Shown: positions 1 to 11,417 of the stretch, piece by piece
How positions within the stretch are numbered: position 1 is the stretch's first letter
How the letters are laid out: each line of letters opens with the position of its first letter
DNA from: Alitta virens
Lineage: Eukaryota > Annelida > Polychaeta > Phyllodocida > Nereididae
Reading direction: 5' to 3'
Length of the DNA: 64,000 bases
Assembly (NCBI GenBank): GCA_932294295.1
Contig: OW028586.1
Location: forward strand, 11,032,290 to 11,096,289
Notes under the pieces: model-generated
The model's database searches: none
The model's input: the letters and a program-made list of their open reading frames with translations, nothing else
Told to the model about the DNA's origin: nothing
Translations under genes and position numbers: made by a program

Positions 1-69
1 CAATGATAATAAATGCATGAACTAATATATAACTTTCAGTATTAATTGTCTCCTATTTCTGATTATTAG

Positions 70-176
70 GTAATGTGCATCATAATTGGCTGTGAGAATG
101 GAATGTGTTCTGAAATTTGCCCTGCTGAAAGTGAACCGTATATTCCCAGTGACTCCATGATATTCCAGACATCAAG
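70..176 (+). CDS. Candidate internal exon, unknown product (duplicated at 2414-2520)
   Basis: I do not recognise this protein. The stretch is open in one frame from an acceptor (TTATTAG before 70) to a strong donor (AAG/GTGAGA after 176). It gives about 35 residues rich in Cys, Glu and Ser, with the motif GCENGMCSEICPAESEP. It enters in phase 0 and leaves two bases over. The same exon, identical in frame, is repeated at 2414-2520 in the tandem copy. Further splice-like sites follow (for example GTAGGTGAG near 570), but I cannot build a continuous gene. It may be an exon of a gene whose body lies left of the window, or a chance open frame. Confidence 0.3.
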
Positions 177-1068
177 GTGAGACACAAATTGTTGCACTAA
201 AGCTTATCTTGTTTAACGAAGTTGCTAGTTAAGTTAATTAGCTCTAGTAAAGTACGTTTTACAGAAAACTGCAGGAATTAATTTGTACGTTTTACAGAAA
301 TCTGCAAATTTTTTAGACATATGATTGTCTTTGTCATGCGGTGTTATTGTGTAACATTAAGTTAATGTAGTTTCATATACATTTTATTCCTTGGTGGTTC
401 TACAGCTCATAACTGCTGGTCCCATCTCAGTAACTGAAGGTGTATCTCTCGGTCAGGGAGCTGAAGAACAGGACCCCAGGACATGAACCCTCCAGGTGAC
501 CATCTCAGTGGACGCGTCAGAAGATGGCTATTAATGTCTGGATGGCTCATTCATTCCTCAGGCTGTGGTAGGTGAGTTACAGTTTTTTTTAGCTATAATT
601 GAGAGTATGAAAATTTGAAGAGTTTTCAGGACATGTGGTGTGTTAGATGTCTTCCCATTGCCTGACCTCAAAACCACAACATGGGTTGCCATGTAGATTG
701 CTAGACCGGCGTTTATTATACATTGATTACATTATAATTAGGTAATTAGCACTAATCTTGCAGAAGAAATTGCAATCTTGATATTACATTAGGTGTAGCA
801 AAGCAAGCCCTAATACTTATTCAAATCAAAGGCTATTCTTAGCTGTTTCCAAGATGCTTGGCTAAGTATTTCCAAGTAGTCTTGCTTGTGTATGGCATCT
901 CTCAACAATTATCATGGATTATAAACTTTTTATTTAAAATTTTTTATTTAATGGTATCAAATATTGGTGCCTACTATTCCATCAGCTATTCATTGCTACA
1001 AAAAAAAATGGTGCATGCTTATTATTTATGGCTAACTTTCCAATGACCAAACAGTTGCCCAGATATTT

Positions 1069-1322
1069 TACTGGTAGCTGACTGGGAACTAGAACTGGGA
1101 GCTGAGTTCACTTTACTGGTAGCTGGCTGGTAGCTGACTTGGAACTAGAACTGGGAGCTGAGTTCACTTTACTGGTAGCTGACTGGTAGCTGACTGAACT
1201 GGTAGCTGACTGAACCGGTAGCTGACTGACTGGTAGCTGACTGAACTGGTAGCTGACTGACTGGTAGCTAGCTGACTGGTAGCTAGCTGACTGCTAGCTA
1301 GCTGACTGCTAGCTAGCTGACT
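1069..1322. repeat. Minisatellite based on GGTAGCTGACTG
   Basis: The core GGTAGCTGACTG recurs with 12- to 18-base spacing, starting as longer units (GAACTAGAACTGGGAGCTGA type, twice) and degenerating into pure CTAGCTGACTG blocks at the right end. It lies in the single-copy part of the duplicated unit and is absent from the second copy, where the duplication has already ended. Confidence 0.85.
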
Positions 1323-2344
1323 TCATGGATCTACTACTGTAACATTTTGTCTGAATTTACGAACACTGAGGTAAGCGAAATTCAAGGACTAGAAAGGAGT
1401 TGGTCCGTCTTACTCTTAAGTGTGTTGCATAATCAAAGTACATGTGTATAGATCATGGTGCTCTAATTTTTGACACTGAAACTGAAATTATTTATTCTAA
1501 GATCCCTCAGTTGAATATAAGCATGATAAGCGTGCAGTCAAGATTTAGCTTCATTATTAATGTCCTGCCTCAAGGAGTTTGTTACTGGGGGATCAAATAA
1601 TAGTCATTGATGGGGCACCTGGTGCCAACAAGAAATTGATGAAGTGCTAAACGACTATATTCCAGGTATATGCTTGGCATAACTCTAGTTGCTAAAAACC
1701 TTGTGTTGTCTGACTTTTAGAGGTCAAGTAAGGTAAACTTTATTAGACAATTGCAGGTAATTAATGCTACACATGTCATGATAATAGAAAATATGAAATT
1801 TGGCAATCATCTTTTGTTAAAAATAGCCTGTGGCACAAACGATAGTCTGTCTGTTTGTTGCTTCTTAAATTTTATCCTAACCATTTATAATCATCATTGG
1901 TAGTCTCCTTTTGTTGTGTTGTTCTAGTGTTTATTTGTTGACTCTTGTTTGACTTGAGCTCTTCCCAGGTATTCTTCAACTTCCAACTGCACCTGGTTGA
2001 ACTCGAAAGTTTTGGATCCAGAAAGTGCACACAACTATTAAATAAGATCCAGTACCAGACAAAGATGTCCTCTACAAAGTTCATTGGTTAATTGATTACA
2101 CTATGGTGAGTCTGTGTACATGTATTCTTTGCATTTAGGTTCTGCATCCCTTGAAATAGATACATTACATATTACGTGTAATTACGTATTGTGACCAACC
2201 CGTCTTTGTTGCAGGTTCATTATGAGGAACTTCTGAGAAACATACACTGTAACACTAACTCAAGTGACTAGTACTCGAAGCCATTCGAACATTCATTGAA
2301 CATTGGATGTAATGATTAGGGCAAACAGATTTGTTATGTTGATA
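1323..2344. other. Unique part of the tandem unit, no supported gene
   Basis: AT-rich sequence with scattered splice-like signals (GAG/GTAAGC near 1370, a pyrimidine-poor acceptor near 2140) but no open frame I can defend. It is the part of the 2,344-bp unit that has only one copy inside the window. Confidence 0.5.
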
Positions 2345-3287
2345 CAATGATAATAAATGCATGAACTAATATATAACTTTCAGTATTAATTGTCTCCTAT
2401 TTCTGATTATTAGGTAATGTGCATCATAATTGGCTGTGAGAATGGAATGTGTTCTGAAATTTGCCCTGCTGAAAGTGAACCGTATATTCCCAGTGACTCC
2501 ATGATATTCCAGACATCAAGGTGAGACACAAATTGTTGCACTAAAGCTTATCTTGTTTAACGAAGTTGCTAGTTAAGTTAATTAGCTCTAGTAAAGTACG
2601 TTTTACAGAAAACTGCAGGAATTAATTTGTACGTTTTACAGAAATCTGCAAATTTTTTAGACATATGATTGTCTTTGTCATGCGGTGTTATTGTGTAACA
2701 TTAAGTTAATGTAGTTTCATATACATTTTATTCCTTGGTGGTTCTACAGCTCATAACTGCTGGTCCCATCTCAGTAACTGAAGGTGTATCTCTCGGTCAG
2801 GGAGCTGAAGAACAGGACCCCAGGACATGAACCCTCCAGGTGACCATCTCAGTGGACGTGTCAGAAGATGGCTATTAATGTCTGGATGGCTCATTCATTC
2901 CTCAGGCTGTGGTAGGTGAGTTACAGTTTTTTTTAGCTATAATTGAGAGTATGAAAATTTGAAGAGTTTTCAGGACATGTGGTGTGTTAGATGTCTTCCC
3001 ATTGCCTGACCTCAAAACCACAACATGGGTTGCCATGTAGATTGCTAGACCGGCGTTTATTATACATTGATTACATTATAATTAGGTAATTAGCACTAAT
3101 CTTGCAGAAGAAATTGCAATCTTGATATTACATTAGGTGTAGCAAAGCAAGCCCTAATACTTGTTCAAATCAAAGGCTATTCTTAGCTGTTTCCAAGATG
3201 CTTGGCTAAGTATTTCCAAGTAGTCTTGCTTGTGTATGGCATCTCTCAACAATTTTCATGGATTATAAACTTAGTCTTAGCTTGTAG

Positions 3288-3490
3288 GATATCCCGAAGA
3301 AGTGGACACAGACATGATAATTGCATGTTGCATTGTGATCACAGCTGATGCTTGGCTTCAGGTTGTGGAGATTCCCCTTTTTGCTGTCTCTGATTTCTTG
3401 GGTAATGGAAATCAGGATAGAATAATCGGAATATCAAGGGAGACTGTTTTTAATACCACTGATGTCATGATTACTCACCCCAAAAGTTGA
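3288..3490 (+). CDS. Candidate terminal exon, unknown product
   Basis: An acceptor (CTTGTAG before 3288) opens a frame of about 66 residues that ends at a TGA at 3488-3490. It needs one base from the previous exon. The peptide contains VDTDMIIACCIVITADAW and a Leu/Val-rich centre; I do not recognise the family. It starts just after the second tandem copy ends, so it could be the true last exon of the gene whose middle was duplicated. The exit phase of the exon at 2414-2520 (two bases) does not match its entry phase, so at least one more exon would be needed between them. Confidence 0.3.
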
Positions 3491-4214
3491 GGCAGCATCG
3501 GTTGAGGTTTGTTTATTGCAATTTTCATTGTACATACAACAATATTTTTGTGATTAACCAATCACCTGGGGATTAAGGTGCAAAAAAGGTTTAAATGCCG
3601 GGGGTCCCGTATATAAGGCCGCAATCGCGGCACCCCATAATTCTGGGTTTGGCCTTCAAGCAGTTAACATCTCCCACCCTCTTCCATATAATCTTTAATA
3701 TCTACATAAAAACAGCATGAATGTTTGTACTTCTGCATATTTCGTTTCGGAGCACCAATCTCAGTAAAAGTAAAAACATTTTAATCTCAGAAAATTGTAT
3801 TTCCCAACATTATAAGCATAAATAGTGTTGCAAGCATTCAAATGTTATTGATAGACCAGGACGGGTTGTGATTGGCTGAAAGTCATGTGACATTTATGGC
3901 TCCACCTCCCCAAACACTTGGTTGTTTACAAACACCATGCTATCACATGGTAAACCAGTTTATCCAAGCTAGACTGTTCAAGAATATTACAGCTCTTATG
4001 TATATATATTGCGTAATCCAGAATAGCTATCTGACTTTTCTATGTAATTTCTTTGTGCAAAGAGGCTGAACATTATGTTATCATATAGACCTACAATGCA
4101 GTATCAGTCATATGCGATTGCCTAATGTCATGAGAAATAGTATGGGAGGATGGAAAAAAGCTCACCTCAAGTATCAGACATTCAAATGTCCTCAGCAAAC
4201 TAGTGAAGCTAGAA
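3491..4214. other. Intergenic or intronic, nothing supported
   Basis: Contains a short GC-richer patch near 3590-3650 and otherwise AT-rich sequence. No frame, repeat or motif I can support. Confidence 0.5.

Positions 4215-4255
<41 letters not shown>
4215..4255. repeat. (TG)n(TA)n microsatellite
   Basis: A short TG run passes into about 17 TA units. The IYIYIY peptides predicted across it are artefacts of the repeat. Confidence 0.95.
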
Positions 4256-4257
<2 letters not shown>

Positions 4258-4273
4258 TATGTCTAGCCATGCC

Positions 4274-6066
4274 CAGTGGCGTAGCTGGACCTTCTGGAAT
4301 GAGGGGGGCCATGGGGGGGGGCCGACTGGAAAATGTATATTCTACGCACTATTCAGCATGTAATCTAAATGTCTGTATAGTTAATTGTAAATGTTAGGGC
4401 ATTTGCTTATACAGTATGTGTATGTAGGTAGCTCCCTGATTACCTTATTTCGCATTAAATTCAGTAAAATATTCAGTAGTGTTATTTTCCCTAGAGGTCA
4501 ATTAACATACAAAAAGAGACTATCTCATTATTATTTAATATTTGAGTTTATGTACTACTGTCCATGGTAACTGAATAACATGCCTAAATGCCATATAAGT
4601 AAGAATTTGTCCTAATACAACAATGTAGGGAACACAGATCTTGCATCTCAGATAGATACATGGTTGGAATTACTTTCATTGTGTAAAGAATAGTATTGTG
4701 GAAATGTTTTACTTTAGACATGTGGCACCAAGCAATAACATTGAATATTGTATTTGTTAGTTTTACACTTATGGCTGTGACATTGTTTCAAGTATGCATT
4801 CTCAGATTGGATTCTGTATAAGGCCTCTGCTAGTAGTGCAAAAATTATGAAGCCTTTGATATCATTTGAGACTAAACATGTCACACATCTACCAAATATA
4901 ATAAATATGAATAACAACCATAGACAATATCATTGATTAAATTCAATAATTCATGCTAATAATTAAATATTTCAAACTAACATTTTCTAATGCATTAGTA
5001 TTCTAAACAAAGAATTTTGCTAAACATAAAAAAAGAAAAAAAGGTCAAGATTAAATTTTTTATCGAAACTAGTCTAGCATATACACTGTAGATTGTTGCA
5101 ATTTTGCTGAAAGATAGCAATAATAGTTGTGAAAATAGCTCAAATTTTAATTTAGCTTTTTCCCTGTATCACTAGTAATCATCAATCAGTGTACAGCTTA
5201 TTTTGTCCCGAGCATTATGCTCCATTCATAACTCAGAAAAAAGATTCTTATCATTCTAAACTATTTTTAAAGTTACTTATGTTTACAGTTAGAGCCCAAC
5301 AAAAATAGAAAATGGGTGTCCGAGCGTTATGCCTAATTGTCTGTGTTCTGAAGTCCTCTGCCCCAGTCAATAAACTAAAAATTGAGCATTACCGTATATC
5401 AGACTAAAAGACATGATGAAAAAATGAAACTTACACTTGTATTAATACGAAAATTGCAGTTATTAAGAAGGTTGTGAGTTTCTTTGAAGAATTAACTTAC
5501 GAAAAACCTCAAATCTAACGCTTGGGACATGTCACACACAGGCTTCATTATTTTTTGCACTAGTCATTGATGTACTCCACAACTAGAAAATTCAGCAATG
5601 CTGTAATAATAAGTTTAATTAAAAAAATATCCTCAACAATGCAATAAACCCATAATGGTAATGTTCCCAAAGCATGTGTGACACGTCAGACAGTCAGAAG
5701 AAATAAGGAGGTGGTTTCTGGTAAGTTTATAAACAAAATTAAATTAACTAATGTTTCAGTCTTTCAGACAACCTGAGTTATATGAAGTCATGATCCTTTT
5801 AGAAATATTATGTTGAGTGCAGTATGAGCAAATTGACAGAATGGTTCTGGGATGATGCTGCTGTAGCATATCTACGCCTAGGGCCTATTTGCAGCTGGTT
5901 AATTTTAAGCTATAATAACCAATTTGTTTGGTTTGTCCGACTTGGATATTTTTTCCTTGGTCAGCTACTACAATGTCCAAAATGCGAAATCTGGAATGGG
6001 GGGGGGGGGAGGGGGCCTCTGGGTTATAGGAAAATAGCCCCCCCCCCCCCAATGGCTACGTCACTG
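4274..6066. mobile_element. Non-autonomous hAT-like DNA transposon with G-tract ends
   Basis: The left end begins CAGTGGCGTAGCTGG. The right end is GCTACGTCACTG, which reads CAGTGACGTAGC on the other strand, so the two ends are short imperfect terminal inverted repeats of hAT type. They are flanked by an 8-bp target duplication with one mismatch: GCCATGCC at 4266-4273 and ACCATGCC at 6067-6074. Each end carries long G or C runs. The 1.79-kb interior is AT-rich and shows no transposase frame, so the element depends on a relative elsewhere. The mismatch in the duplication suggests it is not very young. Confidence 0.75.
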
Positions 6067-6639
6067 ACCATGCCCGGGAGATATGGTCTGTTGTTTTTAA
6101 TGTAGTCTTATGTAGGTCAAAAGTTATTTTCCCCCTAAATTCATATTTTCCCTCTAATTTCATATTTCCCGAGGGAAATATGACTTTTGCTAGGCAACCA
6201 GGCCCTCGGGAAAATATAGACTGGCAGGATGAATACGAAGGTCAATACAAAAGAAACCATGCAATAATATATAAATATATTCCATATATATAGATTTTTA
6301 TTGACAGCTAAATATCAAATTGATACATGTGTCAGCATGACAAGATGATAAATGGCAAAAAATAAATAGATAATAGAAATACATGGATCAACAGTTAAAA
6401 TAATTAAATAAGTAGAGCTATATTATGACTAATACTAATCAACACTACATAGTCTGTCTAAGAAATTCTAAAGCACCCGGAACTAAACAAATAATAGTAA
6501 TAAAACTGTTTAAAAAAGCACCAACAAATAGTTTTAGCACAACAATTCAGGTTCAATAACAATACTAAACACTAAGCATAAGATATATAGATATATATAT
6601 ATACATGATGTACTCTTGACTGTTATCAACATGGTAAAC

Positions 6640-6738
6640 AATATGAAGTGATATACAATATGAAATGGGAATGTTGACATACAATATGAAGTGACATACA
6701 ATATGAACTGACATACAATATGAACTGACATACAATAG
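6640..6738. repeat. Short minisatellite, GACATACAATATGAA
   Basis: Four to five copies of a 14- to 15-base unit GACATACAATATGAA(CT/GT) in tandem, inside otherwise AT-rich sequence. Frames crossing it are repeat artefacts. Confidence 0.85.
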
Positions 6739-6854
6739 TAGATATTTACAAATATACAAATGTACAAATTCATACACACATGGAAGCAGTTTCGTCGATG
6801 TGCCGCCAGCCACTCAGTTCTAGGAGACATTAAATTACTATATACATAAAACAT

Positions 6855-7664
6855 TTATATTTTACTGTCTAATTTTAATGCTACCTGTAGAAATTTTCCA
6901 AGAGCAAAGTTAAGGTTAGTGTTCTTAGTTGTTAATATTTGTAAGAATTGTTCAGCTGGATCGAAAATAGTAAAGCCCTCGATGTATTTACAAGCAATTT
7001 GGAAGTTTAAGCGGATATCATTCCATTTTTTACATCTCATTAAACAATGAAACTCATCTTCTACTTGGTTCAGATTGCATTTTTCACAAATTCTTCCATC
7101 TGCATGAACATAAGGACGTTTGTGTCTGCCTAATTCAATATTAAGGTTGTGTGAGCTTAGTCTAAAACGTGCTATATTACAATAGACAGATTTGGGTAGG
7201 GTATAATTCAGATAGGGCTCTATTCAAATATCATTCTTGAAGGTTTTGTATGTTCTGAGTTTTGGGTTTAGCGTACTATCATTTATCTCAGTGAGCATCT
7301 TAGTATGCATAAAGGGGTGTTAATAAAAGCCTTAAAATTCGGGCAAGATGACCTTTGCCCCCCCCCCCCCCCCCAAAGAAAGGTGCCTCCTATGCCTATG
7401 AATGTCATAACAGCTACGCAAGAGCAAGGGGCATGTATTTGACCTTAGCCTGCCTAGAAATTTGATTGCTGAAGAATGTTGTCTGACTATCAGTGGAAAT
7501 CTACCTGTATCAGCCAGAATGGCACGTGTTGAAGTTTGAAACCTAACACTGAGCATGTTTTTAAGGAAACGGACTTGTATTTTCTCGAAAGCATCAATTT
7601 GCTTCTCTCGGAACCATATTTCACTATTGTATTCAAGTATTGGTAATATATATGTGTCAAACAT
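6855..7664 (-). pseudogene. LINE (non-LTR retrotransposon) ORF2 C-terminal remnant
   Basis: Read on the minus strand, 7664-7400 encodes the stretch after the reverse transcriptase fingers and palm that is typical of non-LTR elements (ILPILEYNSEIWFREKQID, then a lysine-rich helix and LADTGRFPLIV). From 7225 down to 6855 the frame continues with ARFRLSSHNLNIELGR and a Cys-rich stretch (RICEKCNLNQVEDEFHC), the usual order in LINE ORF2 tails. The copy is dead: there is an in-frame TGA near 7227, a frame change, and a 16-base C run at about 7358-7374 in the middle. The 5' part of the element is missing. The clade is not certain. Confidence 0.75.
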
Positions 7665-8540
7665 TTTGATACCTAATTTGCTGCATATATATGCAGCGCC
7701 GTAACCGGAGGCTGAAATCAGACGAGGCGAACTACATGTAAATAGTTTAATATATATTTTTTTTTAGGATTTATGCCTCAATTGGCATGACAGAAATTAA
7801 CCCATACCTGCCACTTAAGTTAGTGAGCATTGATGCATATGAGTAGGTATGACTTTAAATAAGTGACCACTTGTAACTTAAGATATTTTAACTTAATTGC
7901 CATAATTACAAGTAAGTGACACAAGTGACAATTTGCCACTTAAGAATTGCAGTAAACATTGATTCACCAAATAGTAATTATCTAAAAAAAAACATCAGAA
8001 TTTAGATCTCTTGCAGTTTCCCATTTTCTTCGCATTGTTGAGCTATCTGATCCACTCCTGCCTCCTTAGTGTGGGTAAGTGCCCACATTTGTTACAACTT
8101 CAATGACATTTCTTTCCTATAAAAATACGCGGCCTGGAGATGTTCAACATGATTCTTCTTTTCCTCCATGAGGTCATTTCTCAGTTTGTGGACAACTTCC
8201 CACGCAACTAGTGGACAGAGTATTTATTATACAGGAGGCTGTATGACTCTAGCAAGTCTGGGGCCAAACAGAGGATCTTACACAGGTAGCTGTGTCACTC
8301 GTAACCATGGATGACCTGAGAGCCGCATGGCTCTCCTACATCCTCTTACTTGTTGTTAGGGGCTTGCCTCGTGGGGGCCACCAGCTGGTGGTCCCTTGAG
8401 GAGCTGTGGTTGTTACGTGGAAGGGGGGAGGTGAGCTGTAGCTGATGGTGGGGACTTGTTGTTGCTTGGAGCCGTGAAGTGGAGCAGCAAGGCCAGAACT
8501 TGTATCTGAAAATAAAAAACTTGTTTTAGTTCATCTGGCC
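7665..8540. other. Intergenic, no gene supported
   Basis: Holds a cluster of CACTTAAG and AAGTGAC words in both orientations at about 7800-7950, which could be the remains of a small inverted-repeat element. A GC-richer part follows from about 8330. I see no frame with splice support. Confidence 0.4.
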
Positions 8541-8880
8541 CAGAACCCCTGGGTATTTATGCCCCCCTGGTCACATGACCAGGCTGACCAATGAGAAGCC
8601 AGCAGGTGCTGCCCCTGGTGGCAGGGAGCTCATTTGGCTGGAGGCACTCTCTGACTCCTCGTGGTGGTGAAATGTTCCTCACATGTTCTAAAGTCTGTTG
8701 TACTGACTGGAGGGGTCGACCTAGAAGCAGTTGGCTCCCAGCGGTTGCGCCAATCCATACCGGGCCCGGAAGTGTAAGCGGGCCAAGAATCTGTGCCGCC
8801 CACAGGGAGCGCGAGCGGTAGTCCTGCCTGCGTTTTTCCTGGTCATTGTAAATAGTAGAAAGACTGTATTCTTTCACCTC
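8541..8880. other. GC-rich island-like stretch with CCAAT words, function unknown
   Basis: Composition changes sharply to GC-rich, with CpG dinucleotides, a CCTGGTCACATGACCAGG palindrome near 8567-8584 followed by GACCAATGAG. Both strands stay open for 230 to 320 bases, but neither peptide is recognisable. It may be a promoter-proximal region or an old repeat. Confidence 0.3.
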
Positions 8881-9126
8881 CCTATTAAGTGCTGTTAGAG
8901 TGGTCTTAATGCTGAGGTTTCAATATATGGGTCATTCCAGAGAAACGTGCATTTTTGGCATTTCAAGTGCAAACAAATTAATTTTCTATCTTTACAAAAT
9001 CCATCAATATGATGAATTTTTTACATTTCAGTGTTGTAACATGACAATAAACCATATTTCATCTTTAAAGTTAAATTGGTTGGTCATGTGACCTGTGATA
9101 TCCACTAAATATTACGGCAACAGGAA

Positions 9127-9266
9127 CACTGGCGGATCTGTTCCTGACTCTACGGGGGGGGGGGGGGGGGAGCCAAAGGCTCTACCGGGGGGGGGGGGGG
9201 GATAATGAAATTAAGATTGGTAGGGGGGGCCCAATGGCTCCCCCCCCCCCTGGATCTGCCATTTTG
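9127..9266. mobile_element. 140-bp hAT-like MITE with perfect 8-bp target duplication
   Basis: The element runs from CACTGGCGGATCTG to GATCTGCCATTTTG, imperfect inverted repeats built around GGCGGATC / GATCTGCC. It is bracketed by a perfect 8-bp direct repeat AACAGGAA (9119-9126 and 9267-9274). The interior is almost only G runs and one C run, so most of it can fold on itself. It resembles the ends of the 1.8-kb element at 4274-6066. Confidence 0.8.
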
Positions 9267-9626
9267 AACAGGAATGACCGTAACAGCTATAGGGTTGACA
9301 TTTAGGGAAACTATGAAATATCTGAAAGAGAAATGCGTAATATAGCCGAAGTTTCCATTGCATTTTGTAATAATGGAGTGCTTTCAGAATTGCTAGGCAG
9401 TTATGCATAGAATGTCAAATAAATTTCCTTAAAACATGGCTAGCTTGATTTTTAGGATTGCATATAGCCTATGATTAGAATTTATTGCAAGTAGCAAAGA
9501 TCAACACTTTATTGCGTTAATCAGGAGTAACAAGAAAAGTTTGCCGCGGCTCAGGATAAATCCCGTTGGATTGCGCTCGGGAATTTGCATGGGAATCTGT
9601 TCGCTGGCCCGCTGCGTCTAGCTTAC

Positions 9627-9705
9627 ACAGTACGCAGATAGGGGCTGCCATTAAGTTGGTCCCCTCCTTCCGCACAAGTGCATAGGAGTCGGTCTCGGCC
9701 GCCAT
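9627..9705 (-). CDS. Candidate first coding exon, unknown product
   Basis: On the minus strand an ATG at 9705-9703 in good context (GGTAATGGCGGCC) opens 26 codons ending at a donor (CTGT/GTAAGC, exon end 9627) with one base left over. The peptide begins MAAETDSYALVRKEG and contains a Cys pair at its end. It lies directly below two CCAAT boxes and an E-box, the expected order for a promoter and first exon. If the donor is not used the frame continues to 9517. Downstream exons would lie at lower coordinates; I cannot identify them, and the nearby hAT MITE would fall in the intron. Confidence 0.35.
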
Positions 9706-9840
9706 TACCACGTGACTTTTAGTCAGGATCCTGACTGTTTTCTGATTGGCTGATGCTGTTCCCGTTTCTGATTGGCTGATACCACAGGGGGTCGTTCAAA
9801 TCAACCATTCAGAAACCACGATGCAATGACCAATAATAGC
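9706..9840 (-). promoter_or_regulatory. Candidate CCAAT-box promoter
   Basis: Two GCCAATCAG boxes on the minus strand (ATTGG on the plus strand at 9745-9749 and 9771-9775) sit 40 to 70 bases upstream of the candidate ATG, and a CACGTG E-box lies at 9709-9714. A further CCAAT occurs on the plus strand near 9830. The stretch is CpG-rich relative to its surroundings. The young gypsy-type element begins only about 290 bases further upstream. Confidence 0.4.
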
Positions 9841-10244
9841 CCTACTTATCCTCTGCCAATCTCAAACCATGAACGAAATGCTAGCGACCAGTCTCACTAG
9901 TGTAGGAGACTGCGGTTCCAGTGCTAGGGCTGCCATTAACCAGGAGGGATTCCTCCTGGTAGCATGCGTGCGCATTTCTAACATTGGAACGTGTTCCCCA
10001 GTCTAAAAATAGCACAGCCAGAAAATTCAGTAGACCCGACCTTCCCATTGGAAACCCTTGAGATTCTGAAGACAGGGCCAGGGCTTGGGAGAATAACTAG
10101 AGCTGTTTCCTTCTTTGGCTAACAGGATGTAAAGTCCACTGCCCTGCATTTACTCACTTTCATGAGATAGATGACTTATATGATACATATATCTCTTTAT
10201 GTTTCATAACTACAGTCACAGAGACTTGCTTAGCATTAATTATC

Positions 10245-10505
10245 TTAGTTATTAAGTACATTGTTCGTTATGGACATACATTGTTTAAAAATGGTTATTA
10301 AATGCATTGTTCATTATGGACACACATTGTGTAGTGTAGTAATTAAATACCTTGTTTAAAATGGATATTAAATACATTGTTCATTATGGACACACATTGT
10401 GTAATGTAGTTATTAAATACATTGTTCATTATGGATATACATTGTTTAAACATAGCTATAAAATGGATTGTTCATATAGTCATGCATTGTTTAATATAGT
10501 TAGTC
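10245..10505 (+). repeat. Tandem repeats in U3 of the 5' LTR
   Basis: Four to five diverged copies built on TTATTAAATACATTGTTCATTATGGACA-like sequence (core CATTGTTCATTATGGA) with CACATTGTGTAATGTAG between them. They lie in U3, where such repeats often act as enhancer units; that role is inferred. The matching array in the 3' LTR is at about 19233-19493. Confidence 0.75.
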
Positions 10506-11103
10506 ATACATGTTATGTTATGTATAATTGAGAGGCATGGTTGTTATGCACCAAACCTAGTAGAATCATTGGTGCACTGATGGGACAGAGAAATGTTAAA
10601 CATTGAATGTTAAATGCTAAATGCAGGAAGTTGTGTCAGAGTACAGCATGATTGCATGTTGCATTGTATTACCAGCATAATTGCACACTGCATTGTGCTA
10701 GTTGTATTTCCCTGTTAAGGCTGCCTCCACACTAAGTCCAGGCAGGCCTTTGATCTGGAGCAATACAGCCTCCTTAATTGCACTTTACTGCACCCCAAGC
10801 CAAGCTACCTGCCAATTGCTGACACTGCCATTGTATCCCAGTGTCAGCTTGGGCTAAAAATAGCCACAGTACAATGCAGTGGTACAGAGGGCCCCTTTGT
10901 CTCTGCAGGCCTAATCCCTGCCAGCTTAAAGTGGCATTCTACCAGTGCTTGCAGTTAAGGGGGGGAAACCACCCCCCCCCACTTATGTAATTCATGCTCT
11001 ACTGCTCCAGGGAGAGCAGTCCAGCAGCTAATTGTGTATTATTCTAGGATTGGTTAATGAAATTCAGTGCATTGTTTTAGCACTCATGATTGGTTTAAAT
11101 TAA

Positions 11104-11129
11104 CCCCACCCAGTGCATGCTGGGTGGGG
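11104..11129 (+). promoter_or_regulatory. 10-bp perfect stem just upstream of the LTR TATA box
   Basis: CCCCACCCAG and CTGGGTGGGG form a perfect inverted repeat around TGCATG, about 22 bases before TATAAGG at 11152. Its place suggests a binding site for a dimeric or GC-box-binding activator in the LTR promoter; this is inferred from position. The same sequence occurs at 20092-20117 in the 3' LTR. Confidence 0.5.
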
Positions 11130-11417
11130 AAGTGAAGAGCCCCATTGTTAATATAAGGCTCTGCAGCAATAAAAAGATCAGTTTTTACCTAACCAGGAAC
11201 CAGTACTGAGGAAGCAAACTATTGTCTTACAGAGTTCTTTACTTTATGCCTTGCTTGGAACTTATACTGAAAGCTTGGATGGAAAGCTAGCTGAAGATTG
11301 CATGACAGACTTGTACAAGCCTTGGAACTTGTCTTTTGATGCCTGAAGTTGCCACAGCAATTCAGAGAAGTCTGTTGTATGCCTCTTGACAGAGCCCTAG
11401 AGGACGAATCTTTACAT

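Larger units (their letters stand above)
1..3272. repeat. 2,344-bp tandem duplication (copies 1-928 and 2345-3272)
   Basis: Bases 1-928 recur at 2345-3272 with only about three substitutions seen by eye (near 517, 822 and 912 of the first copy). The period is 2,344 bp. The second copy ends where 3272 runs into a different sequence, and the first copy may extend left of the window. The near identity points to a recent segmental duplication or to recent gene conversion. The duplicated part includes the exon-like frame at 70-176 (second copy 2414-2520). An assembly artefact cannot be excluded without read depth. Confidence 0.85.
10128..11416 (+). repeat. 5' LTR of the gypsy-type element
   Basis: 1,289 bp, bounded by a 7-bp inverted repeat TGTAAAG...CTTTACA. 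It is identical to the 3' LTR except at 10312 (C here, T at 19300). The U3 part holds an array of diverged units of about 50-60 bp. A TATA-like TATAAGG lies at 11152-11158 and an AATAAA signal at 11168-11173, close together as in many compact LTRs. The long length compared with most gypsy LTRs comes from U3. Confidence 0.95.

Noticed and set aside
4091..4397. Peptides with runs of Ile-Tyr
   Set aside because: They are translations of the TA microsatellite.
9517..9711. Using the full 64-residue minus-strand frame as a gene
   Set aside because: A good donor occurs after 26 codons and the rest lacks any motif, so only the first part is proposed as an exon.
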